DNA of 64,000 nt from Anarhynchus alexandrinus. Its lineage: Eukaryota > Chordata > Aves > Charadriiformes > Charadriidae. Below are positions 47,961-59,222 of the stretch, in pieces (within the stretch, counting starts at the first letter, position 1; each line of letters starts with the position of its first letter). The position numbers and the translations under genes were made by a program. The DNA is taken from the NCBI GenBank assembly GCA_008711295.1, contig VUYV01000011.1:2417669-2481668 (forward strand), given 5' to 3'. The notes below the pieces were generated by a model. That model had not been told where the DNA came from. It searched no databases and saw nothing but the letters and a program-made list of their open reading frames with translations.

Positions 47961-50651
47961 TTCTGTTTAAGGCTCAGCTACCCAGAAAAGTCTGGCCGAT
48001 GATAGTTGAACCACCTCTATTATACCTCCGTAACACCTGATATGGACACTGACTGCATGGGGCTTTCTCCGGGTGTTGCTCCAATAGTTGCCAAAGCACA
48101 CTTGGATAAAGATCCTCTCTTTTCTAAAATACCTGTTCTCTCAAGTAGCACGGCTGTCATACTGGTTTGCAATCTCACTGTCTCATGGGCAAGCCTTTTT
48201 TCAGGCCAGGTGGCAAATGTGATTTTCAGAAACCTCCTGCCTGATAGCCAGGTGTGCCTGTCTGCCTCTCCCACCGCGCACTCTGAACAAGGCTTCCCGT
48301 GCACAAGGTCACCATGTTCCTTTACATGCAGGCTCACCACTCTTGTGTCTTGCACCAGGCTTTTGATACTCAAATAGAAGCAAAACCTGCCCCACTGCAG
48401 ACACAGAGTTCATGCTGGTCTGTCCAGGAGCACAGGGCCCCAGATACCTTTCTGCACCCCCATCCACACTCCCACTGTAGTGTCAAGTGCTACCTACATT
48501 TTGCTGATTGGGAGCAATGCTAGAAAGACACTGTGACAGAACAAGGACATTACTTCACATACTGCCCCAACCCTCCACCTCACAGAAAACTGACATGGGG
48601 ACACCCAGCCCAGACCCCAGACAAGAAGGCAGGAGGAAGACTTAATTGCCCTGGCTCCCTCAGGAGTCCTCCACCTGCACCTGACGTGGGGAAGAGACTT
48701 TTACCCTTGGGTTGTGAGGTGTAATACAAAGGGTGGGGAAGCCACCTTAATGATTCCAAAAGCTAACAAGACCCTTGAACTTTGCATCCTACTATGTTAT
48801 CCCATGACAAGATTGCACAAGCAGGCACACAGACCTACATGTACCCTGCCATAACTATCATCCTAAATTATTCCAACCCATTACAAACCAGCCATATAAT
48901 TCAGAGCCAGTTCCCAACCCCCTCTGCAAATAGATGTGACCCCTCTCCCGTCTCTGTATTTCCAATGGAAGCCCAAATTCACGGCTCCCACAGTCTCACC
49001 ATGTCAATTCTCATGCAGCTCAAAAGGAGCTGCTATTTGAAAGAACTCAATCTGGGAAGCCATGCTGGTAAGGGGATTAGAAGATCAGACAGAGATGCTC
49101 TTTCAGGCAGAACTTTGCAGTGCTTTAACTTGATCAATCCGTTAATGATTTTAGCTGAGCAAGTTCTACTTTTCTATTATTAATGAAAGTCCTGTTCTTT
49201 CCCCTCTTACCACCTATTTTTCCTTTCTTTCACGCAATCTCTTCTAAAAAGGAAGTACACCCAGCATCTGAGCTGGGGCAGATAAAGTAAAATAAGTCCT
49301 TTGTCATTAAGGAGCCATATCAATAAGGGACAGGAGTCAGAAAATATGCCTTCCAACTTCAGTTCTGATCAGCAGCACAACCCAGATCAGGTCCCTCCTC
49401 TCACACATGCCTCAGTTTCTCAAAAATAAAATAATTTTTAACAAAGACTAATAAGACTAGTACTGCTGACCTTCCTTTTAGTGACCTTTGAAACACAGCT
49501 GAAGAAGGCAGCATAAGAGCTTTATAAGTACAGTCATGTCTATCACCCTGTAAACACAAAATTGGCAGGATTTGGTAGTAAAGGACAGGAAGCCTAGAAC
49601 AGAGAAATGCCCACAAATACACAGTCACCCACGCCCCTACCTTGTGCAGAAAGAATTCCCCCTCAGTCTTCTGCCAGAGGCAAGGACTGCAGACAGGCAG
49701 CCATGCTTGCCTGCACCTGATGGTATTGATCACAGCTGAGGGGGATTTTCCAATCAGACACAAACCCCAGGGAAAGGCTAACAACCAATTAGAGCTCCCA
49801 CTCCATCCTCCCTGCACCCACGAGGTCCTAAACCACTTTTGGCAAGAGCTAAATAATTGTGGTTTATGCATTCTCTTTCTCCTAACAACTTTTTCAAATA
49901 TCCATCCATTTTAAGCCCCAGCAACAGCCCTGCATGTGAGTTAACTCTTCCTTGTAGATAGGGAAGCTGAGGCATATGGCAACGCACGCCCCCATTAGGC
50001 ACAACGGCAAGTCCAAAAATCATGAAGACAGCCTGCATGCACAGCCTGCTCTCCTCTGGTACCCCAAGGAAGCACATCGGAACTCAAGACATTCTTTCCT
50101 CTCTGCCTTGCAAATCAGCAGGAGCTCTGTGCTCACTGGAGTCCTCTACCAAATCCCCACAAGGGACTCAACACATTTCCAGAGCATATCAGCAGCATCA
50201 CTCTCCACTGGAAATGCACCAGCAGTACCCACATGGAACAGACTGGCGTAGTGTCTGAAGCAGTGCCAAAGCAGTTGCTTTCAGGATCCTGAGGCCTTTA
50301 GCCCATCATTGACCTAAGTGATTCGCTATGGCTTAGTCCTAGTTTTTCCAAGTCTCAAACATCCATTTTAGTCCCAAGGACACCAGTAAGTGCAACCACT
50401 TTTCCCAGGAAGAAAAGTGATTTTGTCTCACTGTGCAGTGGCCGGGATGAATTCCAGTCCCTTCTGTCCCCATGCAGTCACAAGAAAGAAAAGGAAAAAG
50501 GAACAGAAACACTAAAACTTGTGCAACATCCTCAAGTTGGTCAAAATACTGCAGAGTCCCAAGGGGCAGGGACCCATCAGGACAAGCGTATCCTCTGCCG
50601 ACCAAGCATCAGGGAGAGAGGAAACAAAGAGCAACTCCTCTGCCCTCACCT
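47961..50651. other. Non-coding stretch, nothing recognised
   Basis: Several open frames of 100-156 codons overlap one another on both strands (48006-48377 plus, 48020-48373 minus, 49401-49871 minus). Opposite-strand overlap and lack of domain character argue that they are chance frames. Confidence 0.5.
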
Positions 50652-50667
50652 ACCAGTTATAACTGGT
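50652..50667. repeat. Perfect 16-bp palindrome
   Basis: ACCAGTTATAACTGGT. Each half contains the MYB-type core AACTG. Confidence 0.85.
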
Positions 50668-50879
50668 GTGGGAGAGGGAGAAGTTTGGCAGCAAAGTGGG
50701 TCTATCAACAGCTATCCTCAGGGGCCAGTCCCGGAGAGGACATGGGGCACAACCGTTGAGGAGATGGAGTACACACTGCTTCCTCAGGAGCAGCCAGGAC
50801 CCAGATTGCTGCTTCCTGGCACTGTAAAGGTTAATATCATCCCTTCTGCCAACCCAGCAGCATAGCCGGAAGGGTGCTG

Positions 50880-51640
50880 GTGGTTTTACTGGTGCAGGAC
50901 TCAGGCTGGAAGGGACCGGAACAGATGAGAGACCCCGGCATTGGGATTCCCATCTTCGGGAAAAAGCCTGGCAGCAATTAGAGACGGCGCAACAGGGAGA
51001 TAGTATCGGCTCCAAGGGGGGGTGAAATGCTTTACCACGGCCGAGTGCGCGCTAAGATTATTTTCCTCTCTCGCAGAGGGAACCCCAGACAGCGGGAGTT
51101 TCACAGAGTCAATGACTCCAAGCGGGTTTTCATATCAATATTTCAGCAGCGTCTGTCTCTCCAGCGTGCGTGTCCCCGGCCCCAGCACCCCCCTCCATCC
51201 GCTGCAGCATCTTCCCTCCTTTAGCAAATGCCCACGCTCCCTCTAGCGCCCAGCTCCGCTGCTCGCACCCCAGCAGCCCGGCACCCTTTCCTCCAGCCTG
51301 CACCCCAGGGCGTCCAAATCACGCTGCAGCTAATTAAAAGTGATGCTATTTTGGGCACAGAGGCCCCGTAGTGCTCTGCAGATCTGCCTGGCTTGCGTTT
51401 GTGTCGCGTATCTGCATACGAAGGGGAGAAAACAGTGTGACAGCGTCAGTGTCGGGGACCCTCCTTGAACAAGAGGGCTTTGCCACTCGTTTCAGTGGGA
51501 GAGCACTTGGGGCTCCCTCAGGACTGGGAGGGAGGAAAAAAAAAAGAGGTTTGATTATTCAGCGTCAATCTTTTCTGAGTTTTGTTGTATGCTGCGACTC
51601 TGCTGGCCACGAGGGCTGGGAATCGACCTTAAAATTTCCA
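50880..51640. promoter_or_regulatory. CpG-enriched block, possible weak promoter or enhancer
   Basis: GC content and CpG frequency rise here (for example 51035-51075, 51160-51310, 51395-51450) against depleted flanks. It lacks the density of the island at 58.5-62.1 kb. No exon is clear. A secondary or tissue-specific promoter is possible. Confidence 0.35.
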
Positions 51641-51704
51641 TAGCAGATTATTTGTCAAATATGTTTAACACCTTCACAGTCCCGCTGTTCAAACATGCAG
51701 CAGC

Positions 51705-51795
51705 AAACTTTATTCAGTTCCTTCAGCCTCACAACACCCCGTAAAAGCAGGAAGGGAGATACTGCCCTGCCCTTTTTTTTCCATGGAGGGAACAT
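51705..51795. mobile_element. Ancient amniote interspersed repeat fragment
   Basis: CAGCCTCACAACACCCCGT followed by a degraded 'GGTAGG...TATT..CCC.TTTTACAGATGGGGAA' pattern suggests the same broad old repeat group as 41361. Weak. Confidence 0.35.
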
Positions 51796-52497
51796 TAACA
51801 ATGATGCTGCAGTTTTCCCTGGACATTAAGGGGAAGTTGGGATTTGGGAATTTGTTTGCCCTGGATTCCTGCGGGGAGATTAAGCAAACCAGGAAACTTG
51901 CACACAAAGATGTGGCTTCAGCAAAGCAGGATTTTCCAACTAAGTAGTATTTCAGCTGAAAACCCCTGTTGGGGTCTGCCAAGTATGTCACCAGATCAGT
52001 CTCCAGCATAACTTACACTGTGGGTCAAACTCCCACCTCCCAGAGCCAAGCAAGAGAGAGGGAAGGGCTGTGCACAAGAGAGAAAGAAGCTCATCCACCC
52101 ACAGCCCTGTGGCTGTAATTCAGAGAATGTCAAGGGCCCACAGGTCTCCTTGCTGTGCTGCCCCGTGTTTCCTAGCCTCTGGGCTCATTTTTGGTTCTTG
52201 CCTTGCACTTTTCACTGCTGTAGGATGCTGCAGGCTGAATTCTCAACTACAGTAAACTGGCCTAGATCAATCCTACATCAATTTACACGAAGGATCCAAC
52301 CAAATACTTTGTGGCTTTGGGGACTTCCTGCATTTACAGTGTTCAATGCTTCACGAGGAACATGTCATTTAATCTACCATCTCAATTAGAGGCAGGTTGG
52401 ACTCCACACCTTCAAACACTGATTCTCACTGGAAAATAAACTTGACCGGATCCCAGTCAAACCCAAGTTTTAACTCCATAACCGACAGGTTCCTTTC
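51796..52497. other. Non-coding stretch, nothing recognised
   Basis: No exon or repeat seen. Confidence 0.5.
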
Positions 52498-52910
52498 ATA
52501 GAATCATAGAATCATAGAATGGTTTAGGTTGGAAAGGACCTTGAAGATCATCGAGTTCCAACCCCCCTGCCATAGGCAGGGACACCTCCCACTAGACCAG
52601 GCTGCCCAAGGCCACGTCCAGCCTGGCCTTGAACACCTCCAGGGATGGGGACTCAACAACCTCTCTGGGCAACCTGTTCCAGTGCTTTACAACCCTCAAA
52701 ATTAAAAATTTCTTCCTAATGTTTAATCTAAACCTGCCCTCTTCCAGTTTGAAGCCATTCCCCCTCATCCTATCACTACATGCCCTAGTAAAAAGTCCTT
52801 CCCCAGCTCTCCTGTAGGCCCCCTTTAGGTACTGGAAGGCCACAATAAGATCTTCCCGGAGCCTTCTCTTCTCCAGGCTGAACAGCCCCAACTCTCTCAG
52901 CCTCAAGCCT
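52498..52910 (-). mobile_element. CR1 LINE, 5'-truncated, ORF C-terminus still open
   Basis: On the minus strand this is a CR1 3' end. The tail shows the octamer ATAGAATC repeated about 2.5 times on the plus strand at 52498. The minus-strand frame ending at 52592 encodes the CR1 ORF C-terminus: [63 protein letters not shown] and FKARLDVAL, and stays open from the truncation point (near 52905) to the natural stop. The intact frame suggests a younger copy than the one at 6471. It differs in sequence from the 18859 copy, so two CR1 subfamilies are represented. It cannot move on its own because most of the element is absent. Confidence 0.95.
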
Positions 52911-55900
52911 TCAAGCCTTTCAATTGTCCTGGAACCAATCTCAGCCATGAGCTCAGGCTTGGCCTTCAATCCTGAAATGAATCTGGCTTTGTAAGAGAGC
53001 ACTGACTCAAGTAAACATGTACTGCTCTCCTCCATTCTATCTACAGACATCCAGGGACCTTAAGAAGCATGACACTATGGTATGACTTAAGTAAATTCTT
53101 GATCGTTTGCAAGACTGGCTTCCAGTATCCTTTAGTACAACTAACATTAAAGATCTTTTCTTCTTAACCTGTGCTTTGCCCATTAGATAACACTGCTTTT
53201 GTATATTTTCTAAAATCTCCACTACGAATCCAGCTATAAATTTGGAAACTCTCAGAAAGTTTCATCTTCCCACAGCCTTGCATTTAAGAAAATATTAGTC
53301 TGATCTCCCCTCCCTTTTGGGAAAAATTTATCGTGCCTAACATCAATTATCTGTTCAAACCCATTTTCAAAATACTTTGTCATCTAATTGGATGAATGTT
53401 TTCCATAAAAAAATTAATTAAAGAATCACATAGTTGTTTCTGTTTGCATATAAATAACTGTGAAAGCTTAGCCACAAATCCTAGGCCTCATCTCTGAGCA
53501 TGAAAAAGTCTGAGTACTGTGGCCTGAAGGGAAGCTGCAGGCAGGCACCTCGAACAGGAGCAGTTCTGGTACTGAGCTCTGAGCTACAAGAACATCGACA
53601 GCTTCCTGCACTAGGCAGGGTAATGGCCCAGGGAATCTGCCACCTTCATGGCATCCACAAGCAACATCAAGACCGATCCACTGGACATCAACCTGACTTT
53701 GCAATGAAACAAGATCGGAGAGAAATAACCTGAAAAGTATTTTCCAGACGCCTTCTTCCTGCTCTACTGACTCAACACAACCATAAAAGCAATTGCCATG
53801 CAAGAGTTTCATTTTTATTTCCCCATCTTCTATTTGAATATTAATTAAAAATGGATTGGCAAAGTCCTGGAGGAGGACCTTACTGGCAAACTTCGCTACT
53901 AAAGGTAGTGGAGAAGTAGAATGGCGTCAAGACATTGTGACACAGCTGGCCTACCTTCTATAGCAACGAGACCACAACAAAGCCTAAAGCCATTTGAGAA
54001 AGAAACAGTCTAGAATAGCAATTAAAATATCTACCAAATGCAATGCAATTAATATGATTGCTCTGTCACCATCTTGCACTCTAGGAGTAAACGTTTCAGA
54101 CTGAAATCCAACTGGACTGTTGGAGCAGTTACCCATGGCTGACAACTAAATGCAGCATCGCCTGCCTAAAGGCTCATTTGGTCCCCTTCTGCCCTTCCAA
54201 GCATAGCAGTCAATTTGGAATTGCAAATATTGCCCACCTCGTTCTGCCCATCACACAGTGCATTGCTAGGCATCTTAATGAAAAACTACCTGGCACACAG
54301 CAAGCCCATCAGCTTCCCCAGCTTGTAATTCGCCATGGGAGTGAGTAATGCCTCAGCATCAAACCACCAGTACATTAGCAGATCACACCAGAACACTGCC
54401 AACAGCATTCAGAAGAATCATTCCCGGAAGAGACAGGCTTCACTGCGAGAACTTGTACAACCTGCTTTTCACTGCCAACCCTCAGAGCTCGCACAGGGTA
54501 AAGGAATAGGATCAGCAGTAGCAGAAGGAAAAGAATCGCAGAAGCCTATTCAAAGCAGGGTTGTTACCATCAGATCACGTCTACCCAAGTCTTGAAAATC
54601 TCCAAAGATTCCCAAAACTTTCCGGTGCCTTCCTGCACCACTTTCTTTGAGAAGAAACTCTTCCTAATGTCTAGTCTGACATATGTTGTGGCTGTTGACC
54701 CATGTTATATCCTTTTCAAAAAGTAAGATAAGCTGCTTCTTCTATCTAACTCTACTTCAGGTGACTGTAGACTACTGTAGTACTATTAGCCTCATCTTGA
54801 CCAGAGTCTTGTCCCGAGGACATCTTATATTCCCAGTCTTGGAGTGAATCTCACAACCATGCTAATTCTAGAGATGACGGCCACAGGCTGACTGGACCTC
54901 TGGACAAAACAGTGTAGCTTGGCTGAGAAGATAAAACAAGGCCCCAGTCCAGTCTCTCGCCAGCTCTCACCCTGCCTTCCCCAGCTTTCAGAGCCTGGAT
55001 CATACCATAAGCATCAATGCAGCTGCGTGGTCTGCACAAGTAGCACCTATATCACTTAGGCACACTCCACTTCTGCAGGTTTATCTTCTGCACTGCTGCA
55101 CTGCACTGAGATAAAAATATGCACTGCTGACATTTTTCCTATAGCATGAAAAATCCAACCCCCAGGATCACATAGGAACTTGGCCTGGCTGAAGCAGTTT
55201 GCAGTACTGCACACACCTTAGGCAGTAACACCTCTCCTGCTGTTACTGTGGCATTATAGTGTATTTCCGCATCTTCATGTCTGAAGTCTGCCTCTGGTTG
55301 CTAGAAAGGCAAGGGCAAGTATATGTGGGATAGCTAAAGCACACTATGATCATAAGCTGAGGCCTCCCCATAGACAATGGATTGGAAATGTCTTCTAGAG
55401 GTTAAAAGAAAGCTAAAAATGTGCATCTTTGATTCTTATATTGAAAAAGCCCACCCACACCACCACAGAATTTGTAGCACTTCCATCGTGGAAAAAGCAT
55501 GGACAGAATTAAGTACTTCCTATAAACAGCTACATTCATCAGAGTGACAACTCTGAAACCTAATGACAACAGTCCCCATTTACCATTCCACTAGTGATCA
55601 TATCAGAAGAACAATCTGAGTAAGTGTGTTTTATCCACTGTAGCTTGTTGAAATCCCTTGAAAAACCATTGTCAAGAAACAAGATAGCAAGCTTTAAAGC
55701 TGTAACAGCATTAAAGGTGCTGCTACTTATTTTTGCAGGACCTTATCCTAGAAATCAGGGAGAGAGGAAGGAAGAAAAGATAATCTGAGGAATCAGATCA
55801 TCTTCACAGGAAGGTTGGAGAGAGCATCTGGCGAGCAGAACGAGGAAAAATTTCATGCAATAACATAACCATCTAGAGAGAGGGAAAACAAGTGTAGAGA

Positions 55901-56310
55901 ATACAACTGCACACCGAATGGTACTTTTGTACACAGTGTGTGTTCAGAGAGGAACGGCTTTGAAAAAAGAATGGCTCGCAGAACTTCTGGGAATAATAGT
56001 AGTTTTCACTAAAATTCTCTTTCCTTCAGAAAAGCCTTAGTGAGAAAACATTTTATCTGATCTCTACTTGGTCCCTCAAGAGCTTCTGTGACCTCTCTCA
56101 ATAAATGCTTCTATTAGGGCAGACTGATACTTGAAGCCCAAGTACAAGTCTCCTTTTTGTAATGCCAGACCCACTGAATGTAGCCAAGTCCCCTGCCCGA
56201 GAACACAAACCTCATTTCTACACAGAGTAGTATTTTTACATTTTCCTAACAATTTCCACTTGAAGATCTGCAGGTATTGTACAAAGAAATGAATTCTGCT
56301 CCACACCACC
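52911..56310. other. Non-coding stretch, possible degraded CR1-like traces
   Basis: No gene recognised. The 54640-54790 part has words such as CTTTGAGAAGAAACTCTTCC and AATGTCTAGTCTGA that may be a very old antisense CR1, and 55120-55260 may hold another ancient repeat; neither is firm. Confidence 0.4.
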
Positions 56311-56475
56311 ACTTTGTGGTAGCTAAGTAGTACTATCCTCATTTAACATGGAAGAGGAGATCCAGAGAGGTTAATTGTCTTTCCTAAGGTCACAGAAAAA
56401 GCCTCTGGGCAGGACAAAGCAGAGAACCCAAATTCCCCGATCTCACCAGCCTTTTGCCTCTATCCTTATCCTGAC
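56311..56475. mobile_element. Ancient amniote interspersed repeat (MIR/L2/L3-like)
   Basis: The order of words ACTATCCTCATTTAACATGG, GATCCAGAGAGGTTAATTG, CCTAAGGTCACAG, GCAGAGAACCCAAATTCCCC matches the old amniote repeat 'TTACAGATGAGGAAACTGAG ... AGAGAGGTTAAGTGACTTGC ... CCAAGGTCACA ... GAACCCAGG'. It is recognisable over about 160 bases, the best of the ancient copies here. Confidence 0.6.
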
Positions 56476-57279
56476 CTCACTATCTGCAAATGGAGAAAAC
56501 AAAAGTTTGTTGCCTGGAAGGGATTATCTTTTAATAAGTTAAATTGATATTTGAGGGACGTGGGAGAAAAGGGGGATAGGAGATGGAGGGAGAGTTGCTC
56601 TTAAAATAATAAAAAAAACACAGGAGGTTTTTAACATTCCAGGTAACAGGACATGCAGCAGCTGCAAAGGTCTCCCTTTTGCAGAGTGACCGTAGATCTA
56701 TACATCCCAGTAAAAAACTGATTTTTTTTATTACTAGTCTTTCCTTTTCTTTGCAAATCCATCCAGTTGTTAGGAATCCCCCACCACTAATGCCTGATTT
56801 GAAATATACTGCTTCATTGCATGGAATTTGATTGATCATGTTTTCAATAAATCATAAGTGACAAAAGCTTAGGTTTTGAAGTCTGTTCAAGTAACAGGGA
56901 ATTGGTAAAAGCAAGCTGTATGCCTCTTTACTGCTTTGGCAGCCTGAAAACAATGGCATACAGACACATCCTACCTGTCTCCTAGGTCATCTGGAACAAT
57001 CATGACACATGAGTTAGTATCTTTTGTCCATTTTCAATACACCTTCCTGCTGCTTTACATCTACTATGACCTAAGAAAATATATGCTTTGAGGTGAGAGA
57101 CTGGGAGCCAATGTGGTGGCAAAAGAAGCCACAGTGTTTCCCTGCCTGACCTTGGACAAATTGCTGGACGTTCCTATGCCACAGCCACCCCAACAGTAGA
57201 ATTAGGTAAAAACTGAACTGCAGCAGAAAAACAGGCATTGGATTCAGCCTTCTCTGCTAATAAATGAAAGAACCCAGGT
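56476..57279. other. Non-coding stretch, nothing firm
   Basis: No exon seen. The 57140-57180 part, with GCCTGACCTTGGACAAATTG, may be another MIR-like trace. Confidence 0.45.
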
Positions 57280-58480
57280 TCAAGCATTTAACTTTCCCTC
57301 TATGCTGTTTTTAAAAAATCCAATTAATCACTAACTGCAGCATGTTTTCTCCAAGAGACAGGAGAGAAAAAGTCTCCAGATGCTAAACCTCATATCACAA
57401 AAATCATGAAAAGAGAGCACTAATATTTATTAACATGCCTGCTTTTCCTTCCTACAAACACCACACTGGCAATAAACACCAGTCTTTTGCTGTTGCTTGT
57501 GCTTTTGAGTTGAAGCTTTCAATGCATGGTATCTTGAGAAGCAAAATCTTAATGGAAAGTCGTGAACAATCAAGATGTTTTCCTTTATTAACCTTCTCAG
57601 TCACCTGGAGTTAAAGAATAAAGGAAACTAGTTATTTAAATGGCATATTTCTGTAAAAGAAGCCAAGGAAGGAGGGAGAATTTTGTGAAAATCACTTTCT
57701 GACCTGCACTTTTGAAAAAATAACCTTTCTTTCCCCTACAAATGCCTACAGAATGAGTTTTCTCTGCTACTTTAACCAGAAATACTCAAAACTATTGGAA
57801 ATCCCTGCTGGGAAGGGGGGGGTGTGGATTTTAGCTTCTTTTGCTCAACACCCCTTGATTCAGCACTGAAATGAAACAAAAGAGAGGGCATATAGATTGT
57901 TTTCTTCATTACATGCCGTGTTATATTAAAAATAAATTATCCTAGAAACAAGCGTAGTGCTAAAATATACCATGCAGCTGTTTTCTCTTGAATGTTTGCT
58001 TTCATCTCTAATGAGAGTGGAATTCATGTCTGGCAAACACAACCACCTTTAAAAATTGGTTAAATCAAAGTAACATCTACATTGGTGTCAGAATTATTGC
58101 CTAAGTAATAATAAATAGAGAAAAAAACTTCCAGTGGAAAAAATAAAGAGGTGGTTGAATTGCACATTATGAAGCTACAGCTGATGCACAGATAGACAGA
58201 TAGATAGACAATTTGCTTTTTCATGACTAATCAGTTTCATGAAGAATGTATCTGAAAATCCAGCCGATCTGTTTTATGCTCTTAATTGCTTTATGTCCAT
58301 TTCCAATAGTGGCAAAACAACAAAAGAGGCATTTTCAAGGCAGTGACAAGCTATAATAATCAGAATAATGGGAATATTGTCACCAGACAGAAAGGTTTCC
58401 CGGAGTCCTTTAAATTACGCCTGTTCTCAGACTTTGTATCAGAGTGGAAATAGTATTTCTGATACCAAGTTAAAAGAAAA
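57280..58480. promoter_or_regulatory. AT-rich block next to the CpG island, candidate regulatory DNA
   Basis: AT-rich, repeat-poor sequence directly left of the CpG island, with many homeodomain-type and MEF2-like AT words (for example 57590-57650, 57900-57960, 58020-58110). No exon is evident. Proximity to the island makes a cis-regulatory role plausible. Confidence 0.3.
58191..58211 (+). repeat. (GATA)n/(GACA)n microsatellite
   Basis: Five to six units of AGAT/AGAC. Short and possibly polymorphic. Confidence 0.85.
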
Positions 58481-58773
58481 TTGAAGTTCTGTCCACAGCC
58501 ATCTGCCGGGCGTTGTAAAGCAGGGTGCGAGGGAGGGCCCTGCACTATCACGGCACGACGGCGTGTGGGCTTTTGGGACACCCCCCGCACGCACACGCAG
58601 TCCCACAGACTTTCAGGGACACCTCAGCTACTGGTTATTTTTGACTTTAGGGAAAAGGCATGAGATGTCATCGATTTTTTATAAACTTTTCACGGTGCTG
58701 ACACTACCTGCCTCCTTTCAGTCCCTTAACGTGCTGTGGGGCTTTCCACTCCTTAATGAATTAATAGGATCTC

Positions 58774-58791
58774 CCCTGTCGCCAGCATGCA
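58774..58791. repeat. Short flank duplicated across a contig join, left copy
   Basis: CCTGTCGCCAGCATGCAG recurs at 58829-58846 with one change (T to C), immediately after the N at 58827 and one base. Confidence 0.8.
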
Positions 58792-58794
58792 GCA

Positions 58795-58826
58795 TGCACT
58801 TAGGAAGAAGTTTTTCACTTTGAGGG
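58795..58826 (+). mobile_element. CR1 LINE fragment cut off by a contig join
   Basis: About 32 bases with the CR1 words TTAGGAAGAAGTTTTTCACT and TTTGAGGG, encoding the RKKFFTLR part of the CR1 C-terminus. The rest of the element, including the tail, is missing at the N (58827). Confidence 0.8.
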
Positions 58827-58827
58827 N
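58827..58827. other. Single-N contig join inside CR1
   Basis: The N interrupts CR1 after TTTGAGGG and is followed by a repeat of the pre-insertion flank, the same arrangement as at 19107. Confidence 0.85.
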
Positions 58828-58828
58828 T

Positions 58829-58846
58829 CCTGTCGCCAGCACGCAG
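58829..58846. repeat. Short flank duplicated across a contig join, right copy
   Basis: CCTGTCGCCAGCACGCAG, the second copy of 58774-58791. It continues into unique GC-rich sequence without CR1. Confidence 0.8.
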
Positions 58847-59166
58847 AGCTGGGAACAGGAGGGCTTTCCCACCACCACCGTACATCGCTCATCCCCTGGC
58901 ACAGAGGCAGCGAAGCGTGCCGGGGTGTATATTACACACGAAGAGCCAGAGAGCAAGGGGACCCAGCTGTGCAGGCACATGGGACAGACTGGAGCGGGCA
59001 GCCGGGGGGGGTCTTCCCTGCGCAAGGGAGAAGGCTCCGGCCAGTCCGGCCCCTTTGGCGCCGCTCCGACCGCGCTACCCCGGCGGTCCCAGCCCTACTT
59101 TCGGGGGCGGGGGGAGAAAGGTGTTCCCATCCTCCTTCATCTTTCCCCAGGAAAACTTTTTTCTCT

Positions 59167-59222
59167 TTTTTTTTTTTTTTTTGTGTGTGTGTGTGGGGCC
59201 CCCCCTCCTTCTCCCCCTCCCC
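59167..59222 (+). repeat. Poly-T, (GT)n and C-rich low complexity at gap edge
   Basis: A T-run of about 17 is followed by a GT run and then by G4, C7 and CCCCCTCCCC. This is a plausible reason for assembly failure at the gap that starts at 59223. Confidence 0.85.

Noticed and set aside
48006..48377. Overlapping 117- and 123-codon frames on both strands
   Set aside because: Typical chance overlap in pyrimidine-rich DNA.
49401..49871. 156-codon minus-strand open frame as a gene
   Set aside because: No domain character, and an overlapping opposite-strand frame is also open.
54640..54790. Antisense CR1 remnant
   Set aside because: Only two short words resemble CR1; too weak to annotate as a separate element.
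55120..55260. Another ancient amniote repeat
   Set aside because: Similarity rests on a few short words and could not be separated from chance.
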